64,000 nt of DNA from Fredinandcohnia aciditolerans (GCA_003640645.1 QGHH01000001.1:118186-182185), one strand, 5' to 3'; positions 17,609 through 27,226 are shown, counted from the stretch's first letter. A program made the numbers and translations. The notes: generated by a model not told the origin, from the sequence alone.

Positions 17609-18484
17609 TTAATGTATGTCCCTTTTCTTAAAGTTGCCACCCTTAACTTCCGCTACATCATATACAACAACAAAGGCATGCTTATCAATTTGATAAATGA
17701 TTTCTTTCATTTTACTGTCTTCTAAACGGTTAATAATACAAGTAATTTCTTTGATTTTTTCGTTTGAATAACCGCCTTCAGCTAGGTTATATGTTGCGCT
17801 TCTACCTAAACGGTCACGTATTGTTTCTACCATTAATTCAGGCTCACTTGTAATAATTTTATAGCTTTTAGAACCACTTAACCCCTCTTCAACAGTTTCG
17901 ATCACCTTGGAAGCAATAAAATAAGCAATTCCCGATAGGAAGGCGCCTTGTAGCCCAAAAACAGTCGATACGATGATAAATACAAATAAATTTAAGAATA
18001 AAATGAGGTCACTTGTCCCAAAAGGTAATTTTCTTGATAGCAATACAGCTAACATATCAATGCCATCTAATGCACCGCCATTTCGTAAAGCCAATCCCAT
18101 ACCGAAACCGATGATAATACCACCAAAGACAGTTACTAACAGTGTATCTCCCTCAATAATGGTTGGAATATGATGCATAATACTTGTCCCGTAAGCTAAT
18201 GAAGCAATTCCAATAACAGAATAAATAGCAAAACTTTTCCCAATTTGTTTATAACCTAGGAATATGAATGGAATATTTAATACTGCAATTAATAGGCCTA
18301 AAGGAATTCCCATTAATTGTGATCCAACGATACTCAGGCCAGTTACACCGCCATCTGAAACGTTGTTTGGGATTAATATCGCTTCCAGTCCATATGCAGT
18401 TATAAATGCCCCGATCATAACGGTTAATGCTCGCGCAACCGTCTTAAGCCCTTTCATTCCTCTTTGCTTAGAATTGGTTTCCAT
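17609..18484 (-). CDS. YitT family membrane protein
   Basis: This 291-residue protein has five to six N-terminal membrane helices (YitT/DUF161 region, with LIPNNVSDGGVTGLSI near residue 37) and a cytoplasmic C-terminal DUF2179 domain (ITSEPELMVETIRDRLGR to the end). Bacillus genomes carry several paralogs; their transport or sensing role is not settled. AAGAGG precedes the ATG. The promoter region carries three 13-bp palindromes, one between the -35 and -10 boxes, so it is probably under tight repression. Confidence 0.92.
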   Translation of the reverse strand: METNSKQRGMKGLKTVARALTVMIGAFITAYGLEAILIPNNVSDGGVTGLSIVGSQLMGIPLGLLIAVLNIPFIFLGYKQIGKSFAIYSVIGIASLAYGTSIMHHIPTIIEGDTLLVTVFGGIIIGFGMGLALRNGGALDGIDMLAVLLSRKLPFGTSDLILFLNLFVFIIVSTVFGLQGAFLSGIAYFIASKVIETVEEGLSGSKSYKIITSEPELMVETIRDRLGRSATYNLAEGGYSNEKIKEITCIINRLEDSKMKEIIYQIDKHAFVVVYDVAEVKGGNFKKRDIH

Positions 18485-18573
18485 ATTATGTCCTCTTTCC
18501 CAATTAATCTCTTATTTTTCAATTAACGTACATTATGGGCTACTTTTCTAAACCATATTCACTCACAATGTAG

Positions 18574-18586
18574 TGACACAGTGTCA
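18574..18586. promoter_or_regulatory. Operator palindrome 1 of the yitT-like promoter
   Basis: TGACACAGTGTCA is a perfect 13-bp palindrome about the central A. It lies downstream of the predicted transcription start of the minus-strand promoter. Confidence 0.75.
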
Positions 18587-18598
18587 TTTACAATAAAA

Positions 18599-18627
18599 AT
18601 TTTATATGACACCATGTCACTTGTCAA
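18599..18627 (-). promoter_or_regulatory. Sigma-A-type promoter of the yitT-like gene
   Basis: On the minus strand TTGACA (18627-18622) and TAAAAT (18604-18599) are separated by exactly 17 bp. Operator 2 fills the spacer. The leader to the ATG would be about 110 nt. Confidence 0.8.
18607..18619. promoter_or_regulatory. Operator palindrome 2, within the promoter spacer
   Basis: TGACACCATGTCA matches operator 1 at 11 of 13 positions and lies between the -35 and -10 boxes, where a bound repressor would block RNA polymerase. Confidence 0.78.
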
Positions 18628-18635
18628 TAAAAATA

Positions 18636-18648
18636 TGACATCGTGTCA
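18636..18648. promoter_or_regulatory. Operator palindrome 3, upstream of -35
   Basis: TGACATCGTGTCA, one mismatch in its dyad, lies just upstream of the -35 box. Start-to-start spacings of the three sites are 33 and 29 bp, roughly three helical turns. Confidence 0.75.
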
Positions 18649-18882
18649 TATTATATGAATTGATAAAGCCTTTTTTCTAAGGACATTGGATAAAATTTAC
18701 TAATTTATCGTGTAGATACTGTGATCGGAACGATTACATTTTGGGTGTATTTGGTATCTATAATTACGGATTAGCGTTTCGAAGGAGATTCTTATTAATA
18801 ACCCTGCCTTTTTCGAAAGACTTTTAAAAACCTTCAATTGTTGCCTTTAGGTACTCGAATCATTTCCGATAATAAGAATATA
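18649..18882. other. Intergenic region upstream of the operators
   Basis: Sequence between the yitT operators and the 3' end of the GyrI-like gene. No gene is seen. No adjacent regulator gene that could encode the repressor is present. Confidence 0.4.
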
Positions 18883-19398
18883 TTATTCTTTGACAATCGG
18901 AATATAGATATCAAAATGCGGATCAATAGGGTCACGATCAACTGGATAACGTTCATGTTTTATTGGCATATATGGATCATAGTAATCTACACCCTCTTCC
19001 CTAAATGGGATATACTCACTATCAAATAACCATTTATGTAGATCCGTATATGTCTGTTCTATATCTTCCCCTTTGTTATGTGTGGTCTTCACATACGTTA
19101 GTTCAGGAACTTCTATTTCGATCATCCCTTTAGGAAGTTCCTGCTTATCACTTACTTCATACATTGCATAGTGCACAAATCCATTTTCAATTACATGATA
19201 AGATAGACCTAATTGAACATTTGGATTTACCTTGTGATCTATCTCCTTAACACGTTCTTCAACTTGTCGAATCACGTTTTTCAAACTAGGTACAATCTCA
19301 GAAAATGTACCCTCCCATCTTAATCCTACTGCCCGATAGCCTGGTAATGTAATAATTTCATAGCTCACTATATCTACAACCTTTCCCAAAAGCATCAT
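18883..19398 (-). CDS. GyrI-like small-molecule-binding domain protein
   Basis: A 171-residue protein with the GyrI-like/AraC-effector-binding fold: an opening strand YEIITLPGYRAVGLRWEGTF, a helix, then LSYHVIENGFVHYAMYEVSD and the end DPIDPHFDIYIPIV. Such stand-alone domains bind hydrophobic or aromatic ligands or inhibit DNA gyrase; no DNA-binding domain is attached. AGGAG lies 4 nt before the ATG at 19398 and 7 nt before the adjacent ATG at 19395, so either may be used. Confidence 0.85.
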   Translation of the reverse strand: MMLLGKVVDIVSYEIITLPGYRAVGLRWEGTFSEIVPSLKNVIRQVEERVKEIDHKVNPNVQLGLSYHVIENGFVHYAMYEVSDKQELPKGMIEIEVPELTYVKTTHNKGEDIEQTYTDLHKWLFDSEYIPFREEGVDYYDPYMPIKHERYPVDRDPIDPHFDIYIPIVKE

Positions 19399-19461
19399 AA
19401 TTCTCCTATAACATAAAATGCTTCTTTTTAATCCCGTTCCGTAGTATAAATATTTCCACAT

Positions 19462-19493
19462 AAGGCGTTAATCCCTCCTTGGATCAACGCCTT
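19462..19493. terminator. Stem-loop after the DUF3231 gene
   Basis: AAGGCGTTAATCC pairs with GGATCAACGCCTT with one mismatch. It lies 60 nt past the DUF3231 stop on the minus strand. The U-tract is poor, so termination strength is uncertain. Confidence 0.6.
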
Positions 19494-19553
19494 CCGTACT
19501 TTTATGTACATATTTTCTAATTATCATCCAAGGTTCGTTATTTCCCCTACGAC

Positions 19554-20564
19554 TTATTCATTCCCCTTTATAATTTCTGCTCTGTTCTCTGTTTGGGGAG
19601 GTTCTTCAAACCAACCGTTTTTTATCTTAAGTTCGATTCCCTCTCTTGCATATAAGTAGATATCTTTAGCAATTATCATTGATTTCATGGCAATGTCATT
19701 CCGTAAACTGAAAAAAACACCACTTCCTGATCCAACAATTGAAAATCCGTTGAGAATATAAATGCAGTGCATCATTAACTTATCCGAAAAAGGAGGTACC
19801 GTTGACTTCGTGACCGTTGCACCAGAGTTAGCAGAAAGGTGAATATCTGCTTTTAGTAACATATCTTCCATGAATTTGATTTGCTTCTTTGCAAGTTCCT
19901 TCCCTTTCAGAAAGTATTGTTTCACCTCTTTGTTTTGAGCGCATTGGGCAAACCCTGTAATCAGCTGCATCCCTATATTATTAGATTCGAGTGTGTGATG
20001 AAGGAATCCGACTTCGAGGCTATTAAATGCTCGTTTATCACCGGTAATCTTAAAGCCCTCTAAGTACTTCTTTGTTTCAATGAATTCTACTTCTTTCGGC
20101 ATGGTAACGAATGGAGGTGGAGAAAGTATCCCATTTTCAAGTAAATATGCAGTTGCAAGTTTATAAATTTTTTGGGTGATCGATGTAAGACCTTCATAGA
20201 TAGCCATCACTCTTTTATTGTAAGACATGTTCATATTTAAAGTATATAAACCCATGCTAACTTCCTTTAAAACCCGAACAAACATAATATCAAATCCGTG
20301 GTCATACAGCTTAGGCGCATCCAAATGGACATCTGCAGCTGTAAACCCTACAGGTTTTACCATACCTTGTTCCTTAAAAACTTCCTCCATCTCTTTCACA
20401 TAAAAATCTAGCTCTTGCCACAGACCTCCTAGTATATTCCGAGCTTGATGATCATCCGCTTTTTCAATAAAATATTCCAAAAGCCTCATAATAAGCGTCT
20501 TTTCTAAGTATGTCTGCCAAAGGGTGCCTACTTCTGAAACATTAATAGGATTTTTCTGACTCAA
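19554..20564 (-). CDS. DUF3231 family protein
   Basis: A 336-residue protein made of two similar four-helix halves, as in the DUF3231 family of Bacillus (ferritin-like helical fold suggested, function unknown). Typical segments are DVHLDAPKLYDHGFDIMFV in the first half and SLEVGFLHHTLESNNIGMQ in the second. The start is taken as TTG at 20564 because GGAGG lies 9 nt upstream; another TTG at 20573 would touch the GGAGG. The C-terminus ends with an unstructured, charged tail. Confidence 0.85.
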   Translation of the reverse strand: MSQKNPINVSEVGTLWQTYLEKTLIMRLLEYFIEKADDHQARNILGGLWQELDFYVKEMEEVFKEQGMVKPVGFTAADVHLDAPKLYDHGFDIMFVRVLKEVSMGLYTLNMNMSYNKRVMAIYEGLTSITQKIYKLATAYLLENGILSPPPFVTMPKEVEFIETKKYLEGFKITGDKRAFNSLEVGFLHHTLESNNIGMQLITGFAQCAQNKEVKQYFLKGKELAKKQIKFMEDMLLKADIHLSANSGATVTKSTVPPFSDKLMMHCIYILNGFSIVGSGSGVFFSLRNDIAMKSMIIAKDIYLYAREGIELKIKNGWFEEPPQTENRAEIIKGNE

Positions 20565-20732
20565 TGCTTGCAACCTCCAATTAATTCTAAATATCCCACT
20601 TGTGTAATCCTATTAATACACTGCCCAGATTATAGGAAAGAATACCCAAATTTTTCATCAAAACAAGTTACAGTTAGCATTCAAGATTCCTTCGTTATTT
20701 TTTGATTGAATCTATAAAACATATAAAATTGC

Positions 20733-21392
20733 TTAATGTTTGCAAGTGGCCTCAATAATTTCAACGTATTGTGTATCCCCCAACCCATAATGTTTAAAGT
20801 GTTGGATTAGTAGTTGAACGAGTTCATTTGTTGGGATATCTTGATGCTTTTGAATATACATCATCAGATCACTATTACTAGTAAGATAACTGAAATATAA
20901 TCCAATCCCCTTCTGTAGAGAATTTGGGTAAACACCCTGAGGAAGTTTTTTGTCGATTACTACCTGTTTGTAGAGTTTATAATATCCATTCGGCGTTAAT
21001 GTAAAGGAATCCACAGCTTGAAAAGCATCACCGACGATATGAATTTCGATTGCTCCTTTATAATCAGTTAGGTCTAACCAAGCCAAAATGGTGAGAACAT
21101 TAATCTGGCAAAACATATCTTCATCAAACCATAATATGATCCGATTAAAATCTCCATCAAAAAGAGGCTGCAATGGGTTTAGGGTAATTTCAGCATATTG
21201 TGAAGGTGTAACATGATGAACTTTCGACCGTATCTCAGTAAATTTTTCAGAAAATAATTCTTCACAGGTGTTTCCATAGCACATTGCTTCGTTAAACGGG
21301 ATCATTAACTCGTCTTCTAAGAATGAAGTCCTTTTAAAATATGTATACATTTCCATTCCATTTAAAATATGTAATGTCTTTTGTTGATTCAC
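20733..21392 (-). CDS. DUF1835-like protein
   Basis: A 219-residue soluble protein. The opening TLHILNGMEMY, the PFNEAMCYG segment near residue 35 and LWFDEDMFCQINVLTILAWL near residue 90 resemble the DUF1835 family of Bacillus, whose function is unknown. AGGAGG lies 7 nt before a GTG at 21392, which is chosen over the in-frame ATG at 21410 that precedes the ribosome binding site. No clear operon partner. Confidence 0.75.
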   Translation of the reverse strand: MNQQKTLHILNGMEMYTYFKRTSFLEDELMIPFNEAMCYGNTCEELFSEKFTEIRSKVHHVTPSQYAEITLNPLQPLFDGDFNRIILWFDEDMFCQINVLTILAWLDLTDYKGAIEIHIVGDAFQAVDSFTLTPNGYYKLYKQVVIDKKLPQGVYPNSLQKGIGLYFSYLTSNSDLMMYIQKHQDIPTNELVQLLIQHFKHYGLGDTQYVEIIEATCKH

Positions 21393-21533
21393 ATGGACAC
21401 CTCCTGTCATTCTACAATAACATGTTTGGCTAAATATTATTATGGATTCTAAAATATGTTGCCATTTAATAGAAACTCCTTTTGCCTGCTTTGACTAGTA
21501 GCCAGTGTAGACAAGACGAATAAAAGCTGTCTA

Positions 21534-22295
21534 TTACAAATTTGCCTGTTTGTTACTCTCAACAAACCTACATTTTGGATAGCTGCTGCAACCCAAAAAA
21601 GTTCCGTATTTTCCCTTTCTTTCGACCAGTTCCGAACCACAATTTGGGCACATATTTGCGTTAATTTTATATTGATAAAATCGTTGTGAATCTTTAATGT
21701 TTTTAACATGCTGCTTTTTCTTGTCTCCATCAGCATTCAATGTTTTCTCAAGTTTATTAACAATCTTCTTGGTTTCTCCTGCAGACAAATGTACTTGTTT
21801 ATGTTCCAGGATAGTACCTACAAGGCGTGAAGAATACACGACACTTACATTTGAACTATTAGTTTCAATTTTTTTTAGTGTAGCCCGGTTACTAAAGGAA
21901 ATAATAGAATGATAGGGTTCTTCGTTCTCCATTCCTAAGTATTCTTGCAATGCCTTAATATGGCCATAGTTTTGCCAAATAGGATTATAAAGCTTCTCTT
22001 TGCGTTTATAAATGACCTGAGTCCAATATTTGCTCTTAGAATCACCATAAATCCACCCTTTGTAATTTTTCGTTTCAATTACAAAAATTCCAAAAGGAGA
22101 CACTACAACATGATCAATTTGTGACGATTTTCTGTTTTTTAACGGAATGAGAACATCATTGAACACCTGGTATTTCTCTTTATCTAGTTTGTTTAAATAA
22201 AGACGCACTGATGCTTCTCCTAGGAACCCTTTTACTTTTGGTATTCCTAGGATGAATAGGATTGCAACTGTAAAAATTAATAAAAATTCAAGCAT
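21534..22295 (-). CDS. NERD domain protein with topoisomerase-type zinc finger
   Basis: This 253-residue protein has one N-terminal membrane helix (residues 2-20). A nuclease-related NERD domain (about 30-150) contains SQIDHVVVSPFGIFVIETK, the D...ExK pattern of the restriction-endonuclease-like fold. A C-terminal C4 zinc ribbon of the topoisomerase IA type follows (CPNCGSELVERKG...GCSSYPKC). It probably acts on DNA or RNA near the membrane, but no member's role is well established. AGGTG precedes the ATG. Confidence 0.92.
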   Translation of the reverse strand: MLEFLLIFTVAILFILGIPKVKGFLGEASVRLYLNKLDKEKYQVFNDVLIPLKNRKSSQIDHVVVSPFGIFVIETKNYKGWIYGDSKSKYWTQVIYKRKEKLYNPIWQNYGHIKALQEYLGMENEEPYHSIISFSNRATLKKIETNSSNVSVVYSSRLVGTILEHKQVHLSAGETKKIVNKLEKTLNADGDKKKQHVKNIKDSQRFYQYKINANMCPNCGSELVERKGKYGTFLGCSSYPKCRFVESNKQANL

Positions 22296-22411
22296 ATTTC
22301 ACCTCAAGTATAGTTGATACAGTAATTCCCAAAACAAATTTTCCCTATTTTTCAAGATTATATCACAATATTTTACAAAAAAATGCAAAAACATAGTAAA
22401 ATATTACTGTG

Positions 22412-22440
22412 AAAAAAGAAGAGCTACTTGGCCCTTCTTA
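22412..22440 (-). terminator. Terminator of the alcohol dehydrogenase gene
   Basis: On the minus strand AAGAAGGGC pairs with GCTCTTCTT and runs into TTTTTTC, 37 nt past the stop codon. Confidence 0.8.
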
Positions 22441-22476
22441 CTTCTTCGGCTTTCCGTTTCAAATGAAATTGACCAA

Positions 22477-23679
22477 TTAAAAGGTTGATTCATTAACACC
22501 TTCATTCATCTTGTAATCAAAACAAAGTTCATATAATGCAATAATTTCATCTTCTGTTGGAATTCTTGGATTGTTTCCGGGACTACCACTTGAAATAGCA
22601 TCTTTCGCCATTTTTCCAACTACTTTATCTAATTCTTGTTTGTCTATCCCCCACTCCTTCATATTAGGGATATTCAAATTCGAACAAAGTTGCTTTATTT
22701 CTCTTACAACGATATTTGCAATTTCTTCATTTGAGTAACCATTTAACTCTGGTCTAATTAACAGTCCAATATTAGCTAATCTATCAATGCAAGCTGATTT
22801 ACTATATTCTAATATTGCAGGTAGCAACATTGCATTTGAAACTCCGTGTGGTACATGAAATAAAGCTCCAATTGGTCTGGACATTCCATGAACTAAACAA
22901 ACAGATGCATTTGAAAATGCGATGCCAGCTTTTAAGGCTCCTAATGACATTTTTTCTCTTGCTAATATATTGTTACCATTCTTATAAGCTTCTTCAATGT
23001 TATCGTAAATCAATTTGATCGCCGATAATGCAAGGGTATCTGTGAATGGATGTGAGCGTCTTGAAATGTATGCTTCGATTGCATGTGTTAGGGCATCTAT
23101 CCCGGTTGCTGAAGTAATATGTTTTGGAGAAGAAAGTGTAAGCAAAGGATCAACTATAGCGACTTCTGGTAAAAAAGCCGGTTGTTTAATCATCATTTTA
23201 ACATCATTTTTAGTATTTGTTATGACTGTAACATCTGTTGCTTCAGATCCAGTACCCGCTGTGGTCGGAATTGCAATTAGTGGAACAGCCTTCTTATCAG
23301 CGATTTTTTTATTCCCTATAAAATCACTAATACTTCCCCCATTTGTAGCAATTACTGAAACAGCTTTTGCTGTGTCAATACAACTTCCTCCACCTAGTGC
23401 AATAATGACATCACAATTATTTTGTTTAAATACTTTCAAAGCTTCATGAACGAATATGTCAGTCGGTTCGGATGTAATATCCAAATAGGTTGAATGCTCA
23501 ATTCCTTCTTCATTGCATATATTTTTACAATCATTAACATACCCAATATCCTCCATCACCCTATCACTAATGATAAGAACTCTAGTTCCTAGTTTCCTAG
23601 TTTCAATCCCTAATTGTTTAAAGGAATCAGATCCATAAAAAATAGCTTTAGGCATATAAACACTTGATATTGAACTCAT
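22477..23679 (-). CDS. Iron-containing alcohol dehydrogenase
   Basis: A 400-residue group III alcohol dehydrogenase. The NAD-binding part has GGGSCIDTAKAVSV near residue 97. Metal ligands are expected in GIDALTHAIEAYIS, ASVCLVHGMSRPIGALFHVP and HGVSNAMLLP. The enzyme interconverts an alcohol and an aldehyde or ketone with NAD(P)H; the substrate is not predictable. GGGAGGGG precedes the ATG. It is monocistronic, with its own terminator. Confidence 0.94.
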   Translation of the reverse strand: MSSISSVYMPKAIFYGSDSFKQLGIETRKLGTRVLIISDRVMEDIGYVNDCKNICNEEGIEHSTYLDITSEPTDIFVHEALKVFKQNNCDVIIALGGGSCIDTAKAVSVIATNGGSISDFIGNKKIADKKAVPLIAIPTTAGTGSEATDVTVITNTKNDVKMMIKQPAFLPEVAIVDPLLTLSSPKHITSATGIDALTHAIEAYISRRSHPFTDTLALSAIKLIYDNIEEAYKNGNNILAREKMSLGALKAGIAFSNASVCLVHGMSRPIGALFHVPHGVSNAMLLPAILEYSKSACIDRLANIGLLIRPELNGYSNEEIANIVVREIKQLCSNLNIPNMKEWGIDKQELDKVVGKMAKDAISSGSPGNNPRIPTEDEIIALYELCFDYKMNEGVNESTF

Positions 23680-23905
23680 GTCTTCCCCTCCCTATTATTA
23701 TTACTGAGTATGGTTGAGCTAATTGCACGTCCTAATTTCCTATCCGATGATTTTAACAATTATTTACGTATTGCCATTTTATTCATTAATTATTATTAAA
23801 AGACTACTAGATATTTGAAGGGCTAAATCTTGTCTCTTTTTTTGGCAAATATGACGTCCAATCGCCACCCCAACAAATTTCAACCCAATTTTTTTGCAGG
23901 ATACA

Positions 23906-24120
23906 CAGGCTGGAGTTCATCGTTGTAATTCATCAATTGATGAATTTGAAGGATTCCATTTGCCAATAAAGCTGTAGGTAATGTATGTACCGAAGATATT
24001 GTCAAGATTTATAAAAAAAATGGGGATTGAAAACAGTATTAATCTAGAAGAATTAATTCAGACTGCATTTTGGTGGAGGCAAATGAAACGGAAACTTGCT
24101 GGAATGCTGATGAAGATTTT
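23906..24120 (+). pseudogene. Decayed hydroxymethylglutaryl-CoA lyase gene (3' part)
   Basis: Read across frames, the sequence gives QAGVHRCNSSIDEFEGF, then AVGNVCTEDIVKIYKK, then MGIENSINLEELIQTAFWW and RQMKRKLAGML. This matches the C-terminal third of HMG-CoA lyase (AGVHRFDSS..., GN.ATED..., MGI.TG.DL..LL). At least two frameshifts separate the pieces, and no 5' part is recognisable upstream. Leucine or acyl-CoA catabolism genes do not surround it, so it is a relic. Confidence 0.75.
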
Positions 24121-24354
24121 TGACAAACCATTAAACTCCTCCCAGCATGCCACCTTCTTCAATGTGACAATACCCAAACCTCGATTTATTTCTGGAAGTA
24201 TTTTCCTCATAGGGAGTAAGTCCTTTTCTAGCCACTTTGAAGTATAAATATGAGTTTAAGCCTATGTTTGTCTAAGGATTCCTACACTTATTAGAATTTT
24301 CCAAATGATATAAACTTTACCTTGTACTATGAATCTAGTAAAAGGAGGAATTTC

Positions 24355-25755
24355 ATGAAAAAACTAGTAGTATCGTTTGGACTCACTACAACACTTGCAT
24401 TTGGGGCTATTGCTACACCTGTAGTATTTGCAAAACCAATCGTAGTGACGCAATCTCAGAAGGAGAAGTTCTTTGATCACAAGGTGATTAATCAACTTAA
24501 TGTAGACAATATTTATAACAATATTGCATCCCTTTCTGAAACACCGCGTGTTGCAGGGACTGAAGCAGAACACAACGCTGTTCAATACATAAAAGAACAA
24601 TTCGAATCCTATGGTTACGAAACTGAAATTCAACAATTTACCTTCTATGGCTATACACCTCCAAGTGCAATTGAACTTTCAGTTAATGGTTATGATGGTA
24701 CCCTCAACCCAAGTTCGTTCACCTATACTGTAAATGGAAATGTCTCAGGGGAACTAGTTTATGCAGGATTAGGGACAGTTGCTGAACTTCAAAACACTGA
24801 CCTTACTGGAAAAATTGCGCTTATTCAGCGTGGCGAGATCTCGTTTGGGGAGAAAGTCTTAAATGCTGCTGAAAAAGGAGCAATAGGAGTTATTATTTTC
24901 AACAATACGTCAGGAGCAGTTAATGGAACACTTGGAGAAGCGAACGACAAGTATGTACCTGCTGTTGTGCTAACGAAAGCAGAAGGTGATGCACTGCATG
25001 AAGCACTTATAAGTGGAGAGGTCCTACATACTTCACTCCAAGTTGAAGGTGCTAGAGCAGGTGAGAGTATTTCTCATAATGTAATTGCAACGAAAAAGCC
25101 AACCAATAAGAAAAAAGATACCAATGATGTCATTGTTGTTGGGGCTCACCACGATTCCGTTGCTGGTGCACCTGGAGCAAATGACGATGCTTCAGGGACC
25201 GCTATGACACTTGAGCTCGCTCGTGTCTTTAAAAACCTACCTACAGATACTGAAATTCGTTTCATAACATTTGGTGCTGAGGAGAATGGGCTACTTGGCT
25301 CCGCACATTATGTGGCAAATCTACCTGAGGACGACCTCAATCGTATTATTGCAAACTTTAATCTAGATATGGTCGGAAGTCGTGATGCAGGTAACCTAAC
25401 AATGGCGACACTTGATGGTAAACCAAATCTAGTAACTGAGCTTGCACAAGCATCAAGTACAAGATTGAATGGAGAACCTACTCCATTTTATGCTGGTGGC
25501 AGAAGTGACCATGTTCCATTTGCAGAAGCTGGAATCCCTGCTGCATTATTTATTCATAGCCCTTCAGAGCCTTGGTATCATACACCAGAAGACTCGTTAG
25601 ACAAAATAAGTAAGGAAAAACTCCAAGATGTTGCTGAAATCGTAGGTTCCGCCATCTATGATCAAGCCCGTTTTGACAATATGGGACCAAAACCTAAAAA
25701 AGGACCGAAAGTGAAAGCAGACCCAGAGTTATATCATGAGCAGTCTTTAAAATAA
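24355..25755 (+). CDS. ywaD: Secreted M28 family aminopeptidase (YwaD-like)
   Basis: A 466-residue exported zinc aminopeptidase. The signal peptide (residues 1-28) ends TPVVFA. A PA (protease-associated) domain lies at about 130-220 and the M28 peptidase domain follows. Zinc and catalytic residues are visible: GAHHDS, NDDASG, GAEENG, NFNLDMVGS and a final FIHS histidine. It resembles Bacillus YwaD, which trims peptides outside the cell. AAAGGAGG 7 nt upstream fixes the ATG at 24355. The lysine-rich tail (KPKKGPKVKAD) may bind the cell wall. Confidence 0.93.
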   Translation: MKKLVVSFGLTTTLAFGAIATPVVFAKPIVVTQSQKEKFFDHKVINQLNVDNIYNNIASLSETPRVAGTEAEHNAVQYIKEQFESYGYETEIQQFTFYGYTPPSAIELSVNGYDGTLNPSSFTYTVNGNVSGELVYAGLGTVAELQNTDLTGKIALIQRGEISFGEKVLNAAEKGAIGVIIFNNTSGAVNGTLGEANDKYVPAVVLTKAEGDALHEALISGEVLHTSLQVEGARAGESISHNVIATKKPTNKKKDTNDVIVVGAHHDSVAGAPGANDDASGTAMTLELARVFKNLPTDTEIRFITFGAEENGLLGSAHYVANLPEDDLNRIIANFNLDMVGSRDAGNLTMATLDGKPNLVTELAQASSTRLNGEPTPFYAGGRSDHVPFAEAGIPAALFIHSPSEPWYHTPEDSLDKISKEKLQDVAEIVGSAIYDQARFDNMGPKPKKGPKVKADPELYHEQSLK

Positions 25756-25768
25756 GAAAGAATTAAAC

Positions 25769-25806
25769 AACAAGCAAGGTCATTTGGCCTTGCTTGTTCA
25801 TTTTTC
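25769..25806 (+). terminator. Terminator of the M28 peptidase gene
   Basis: AACAAGCAAGG pairs with CCTTGCTTGTT and is followed by CATTTTTC, 14 nt past the stop codon. Confidence 0.92.
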
Positions 25807-25899
25807 AGTTAAGGAAAAATACTCCAAAGAGACTTATTGAAAACAAGTCATACAAAATTCGCTCCCCTCATACCTTTTGTAGTAAAAGGAGGGATAAAA

Positions 25900-27216
25900 A
25901 TGTTAAACAGAGTGTCAGAACGCTTTTCACGAGTAATTCAGAGGTATTTGCCTGATGCGTTTGTTATTGCTGTGTTGATGACTTTGTTTGTGTTTGTCTT
26001 GGCCTTTTTTACAGCTCCTGCTGATCCTGCGAATTTATTTCAGTCTTACGGAGATGGATTTTGGACTTATTTAGCGTTTACGATGCAAATGGTGCTTTTG
26101 CTTATGACGGGGATGGTCCTTGCTTCGGTTCCTTTTGTTCGAAAGGGTTTAGAGGCTATCTCAGCTAAAGCTAATACGGCAACAAAGGCGTATTTATTCA
26201 CGTTCTTAATTTCGGCTGCTGCGTATTATGTCAACTGGGGGCTCGCTGTTGTTGTTGGTGCCATCGTCGCTCGTGAGGTAGGAAAAAGGAATAAAAACGC
26301 TCATTTCCCACTTTTGGTCGCTTGTGCCTATGCTCCTACTGTACTTTATACAGCTGGTCTTTCGAGCTCAATCCTTCTAACGATTGCAACAGAAGATCAC
26401 TTTCTCGCCGATGTTATGGGCGTTATCCCGACCTCTGAAACTATCTTCCATCCGGGTACTGTAATCATTTTCTTTGCACTACTTATTACAATTCCTATCT
26501 TTATCCTATTAATGGCTCCAAAAAAGAATATCATTCCATATACAGCAAAAGTGGAACCACCACAAGCAGAAGTTGTTACCAAAGAAGACACTAATTCACC
26601 AGCCATACGTTTAGAAAACACACCAATTTTGGGGATTTTAATTGGCTTAGTTGGTATCGTCTATGTGTTATTACAATTTGCTAAAAGTGTGGACCTCAAC
26701 TTGAACCTTATTAATATTTTATTTTTATCTTTAGGACTGCTCTTCCATCGCTCGCTTGCGCAATATGGAAATGCATTTAAGGAAGCTGCCGGATCGATTT
26801 CACCTATCATTCTCCAATTTCCTTTCTATGCGGGGATTATCGCACTACTTGGTAGCTCCGGACTTGCTGATACAATTATTAGGGGTATGACATCTATTTC
26901 AAGTGCAGAATCATTCGGTGTCTTTACGTATTGGACCGCTGGACTCGTCAATATCTTAGCTCCATCAGGTGGCGGACAGTGGGCACTACAAGGTCCACTT
27001 CAAGTACCTGCGGGGATGGAACTAGGTGCCGATCCTGCCGTTATCGCGATGGCGGTCGGATGGGGAGATGCATGGACAAATCTCATCCAACCATTCTGGG
27101 CATTGCCTATCTTAAGTATTGTTGGTCTTCATATACGCCATATTATGGGCTATTGCATTTTACTAAGTGTGTGGATTGGGATTGTGACTTCGATTTTGAT
27201 TTATTTTGTGTACTAA
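25900..27216 (+). CDS. Short-chain fatty acid transporter (AtoE/TIGR00366 family)
   Basis: A 438-residue protein with about 12 membrane helices. It begins VSERFSRVIQRYLPDAFVIA and contains SFGVFTYWTAGLVNILAPSG and the WALQGP motif, all typical of AtoE-like carriers for butyrate and other short-chain fatty acids. AAAGGAGG 8 nt upstream sets the ATG at 25900. No acyl-CoA genes are adjacent except the decayed HMG-CoA lyase 1.8 kb upstream. A strong terminator follows. Confidence 0.9.
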   Translation: MLNRVSERFSRVIQRYLPDAFVIAVLMTLFVFVLAFFTAPADPANLFQSYGDGFWTYLAFTMQMVLLLMTGMVLASVPFVRKGLEAISAKANTATKAYLFTFLISAAAYYVNWGLAVVVGAIVAREVGKRNKNAHFPLLVACAYAPTVLYTAGLSSSILLTIATEDHFLADVMGVIPTSETIFHPGTVIIFFALLITIPIFILLMAPKKNIIPYTAKVEPPQAEVVTKEDTNSPAIRLENTPILGILIGLVGIVYVLLQFAKSVDLNLNLINILFLSLGLLFHRSLAQYGNAFKEAAGSISPIILQFPFYAGIIALLGSSGLADTIIRGMTSISSAESFGVFTYWTAGLVNILAPSGGGQWALQGPLQVPAGMELGADPAVIAMAVGWGDAWTNLIQPFWALPILSIVGLHIRHIMGYCILLSVWIGIVTSILIYFVY

Positions 27217-27226
27217 TAAAAAAACT

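Noticed and set aside
24121-24247. Continuation of a gene on either strand after the HMG-CoA lyase relic
   Set aside because: A minus-strand frame is open for about 35 codons but shows no start, ribosome binding site or recognisable family.
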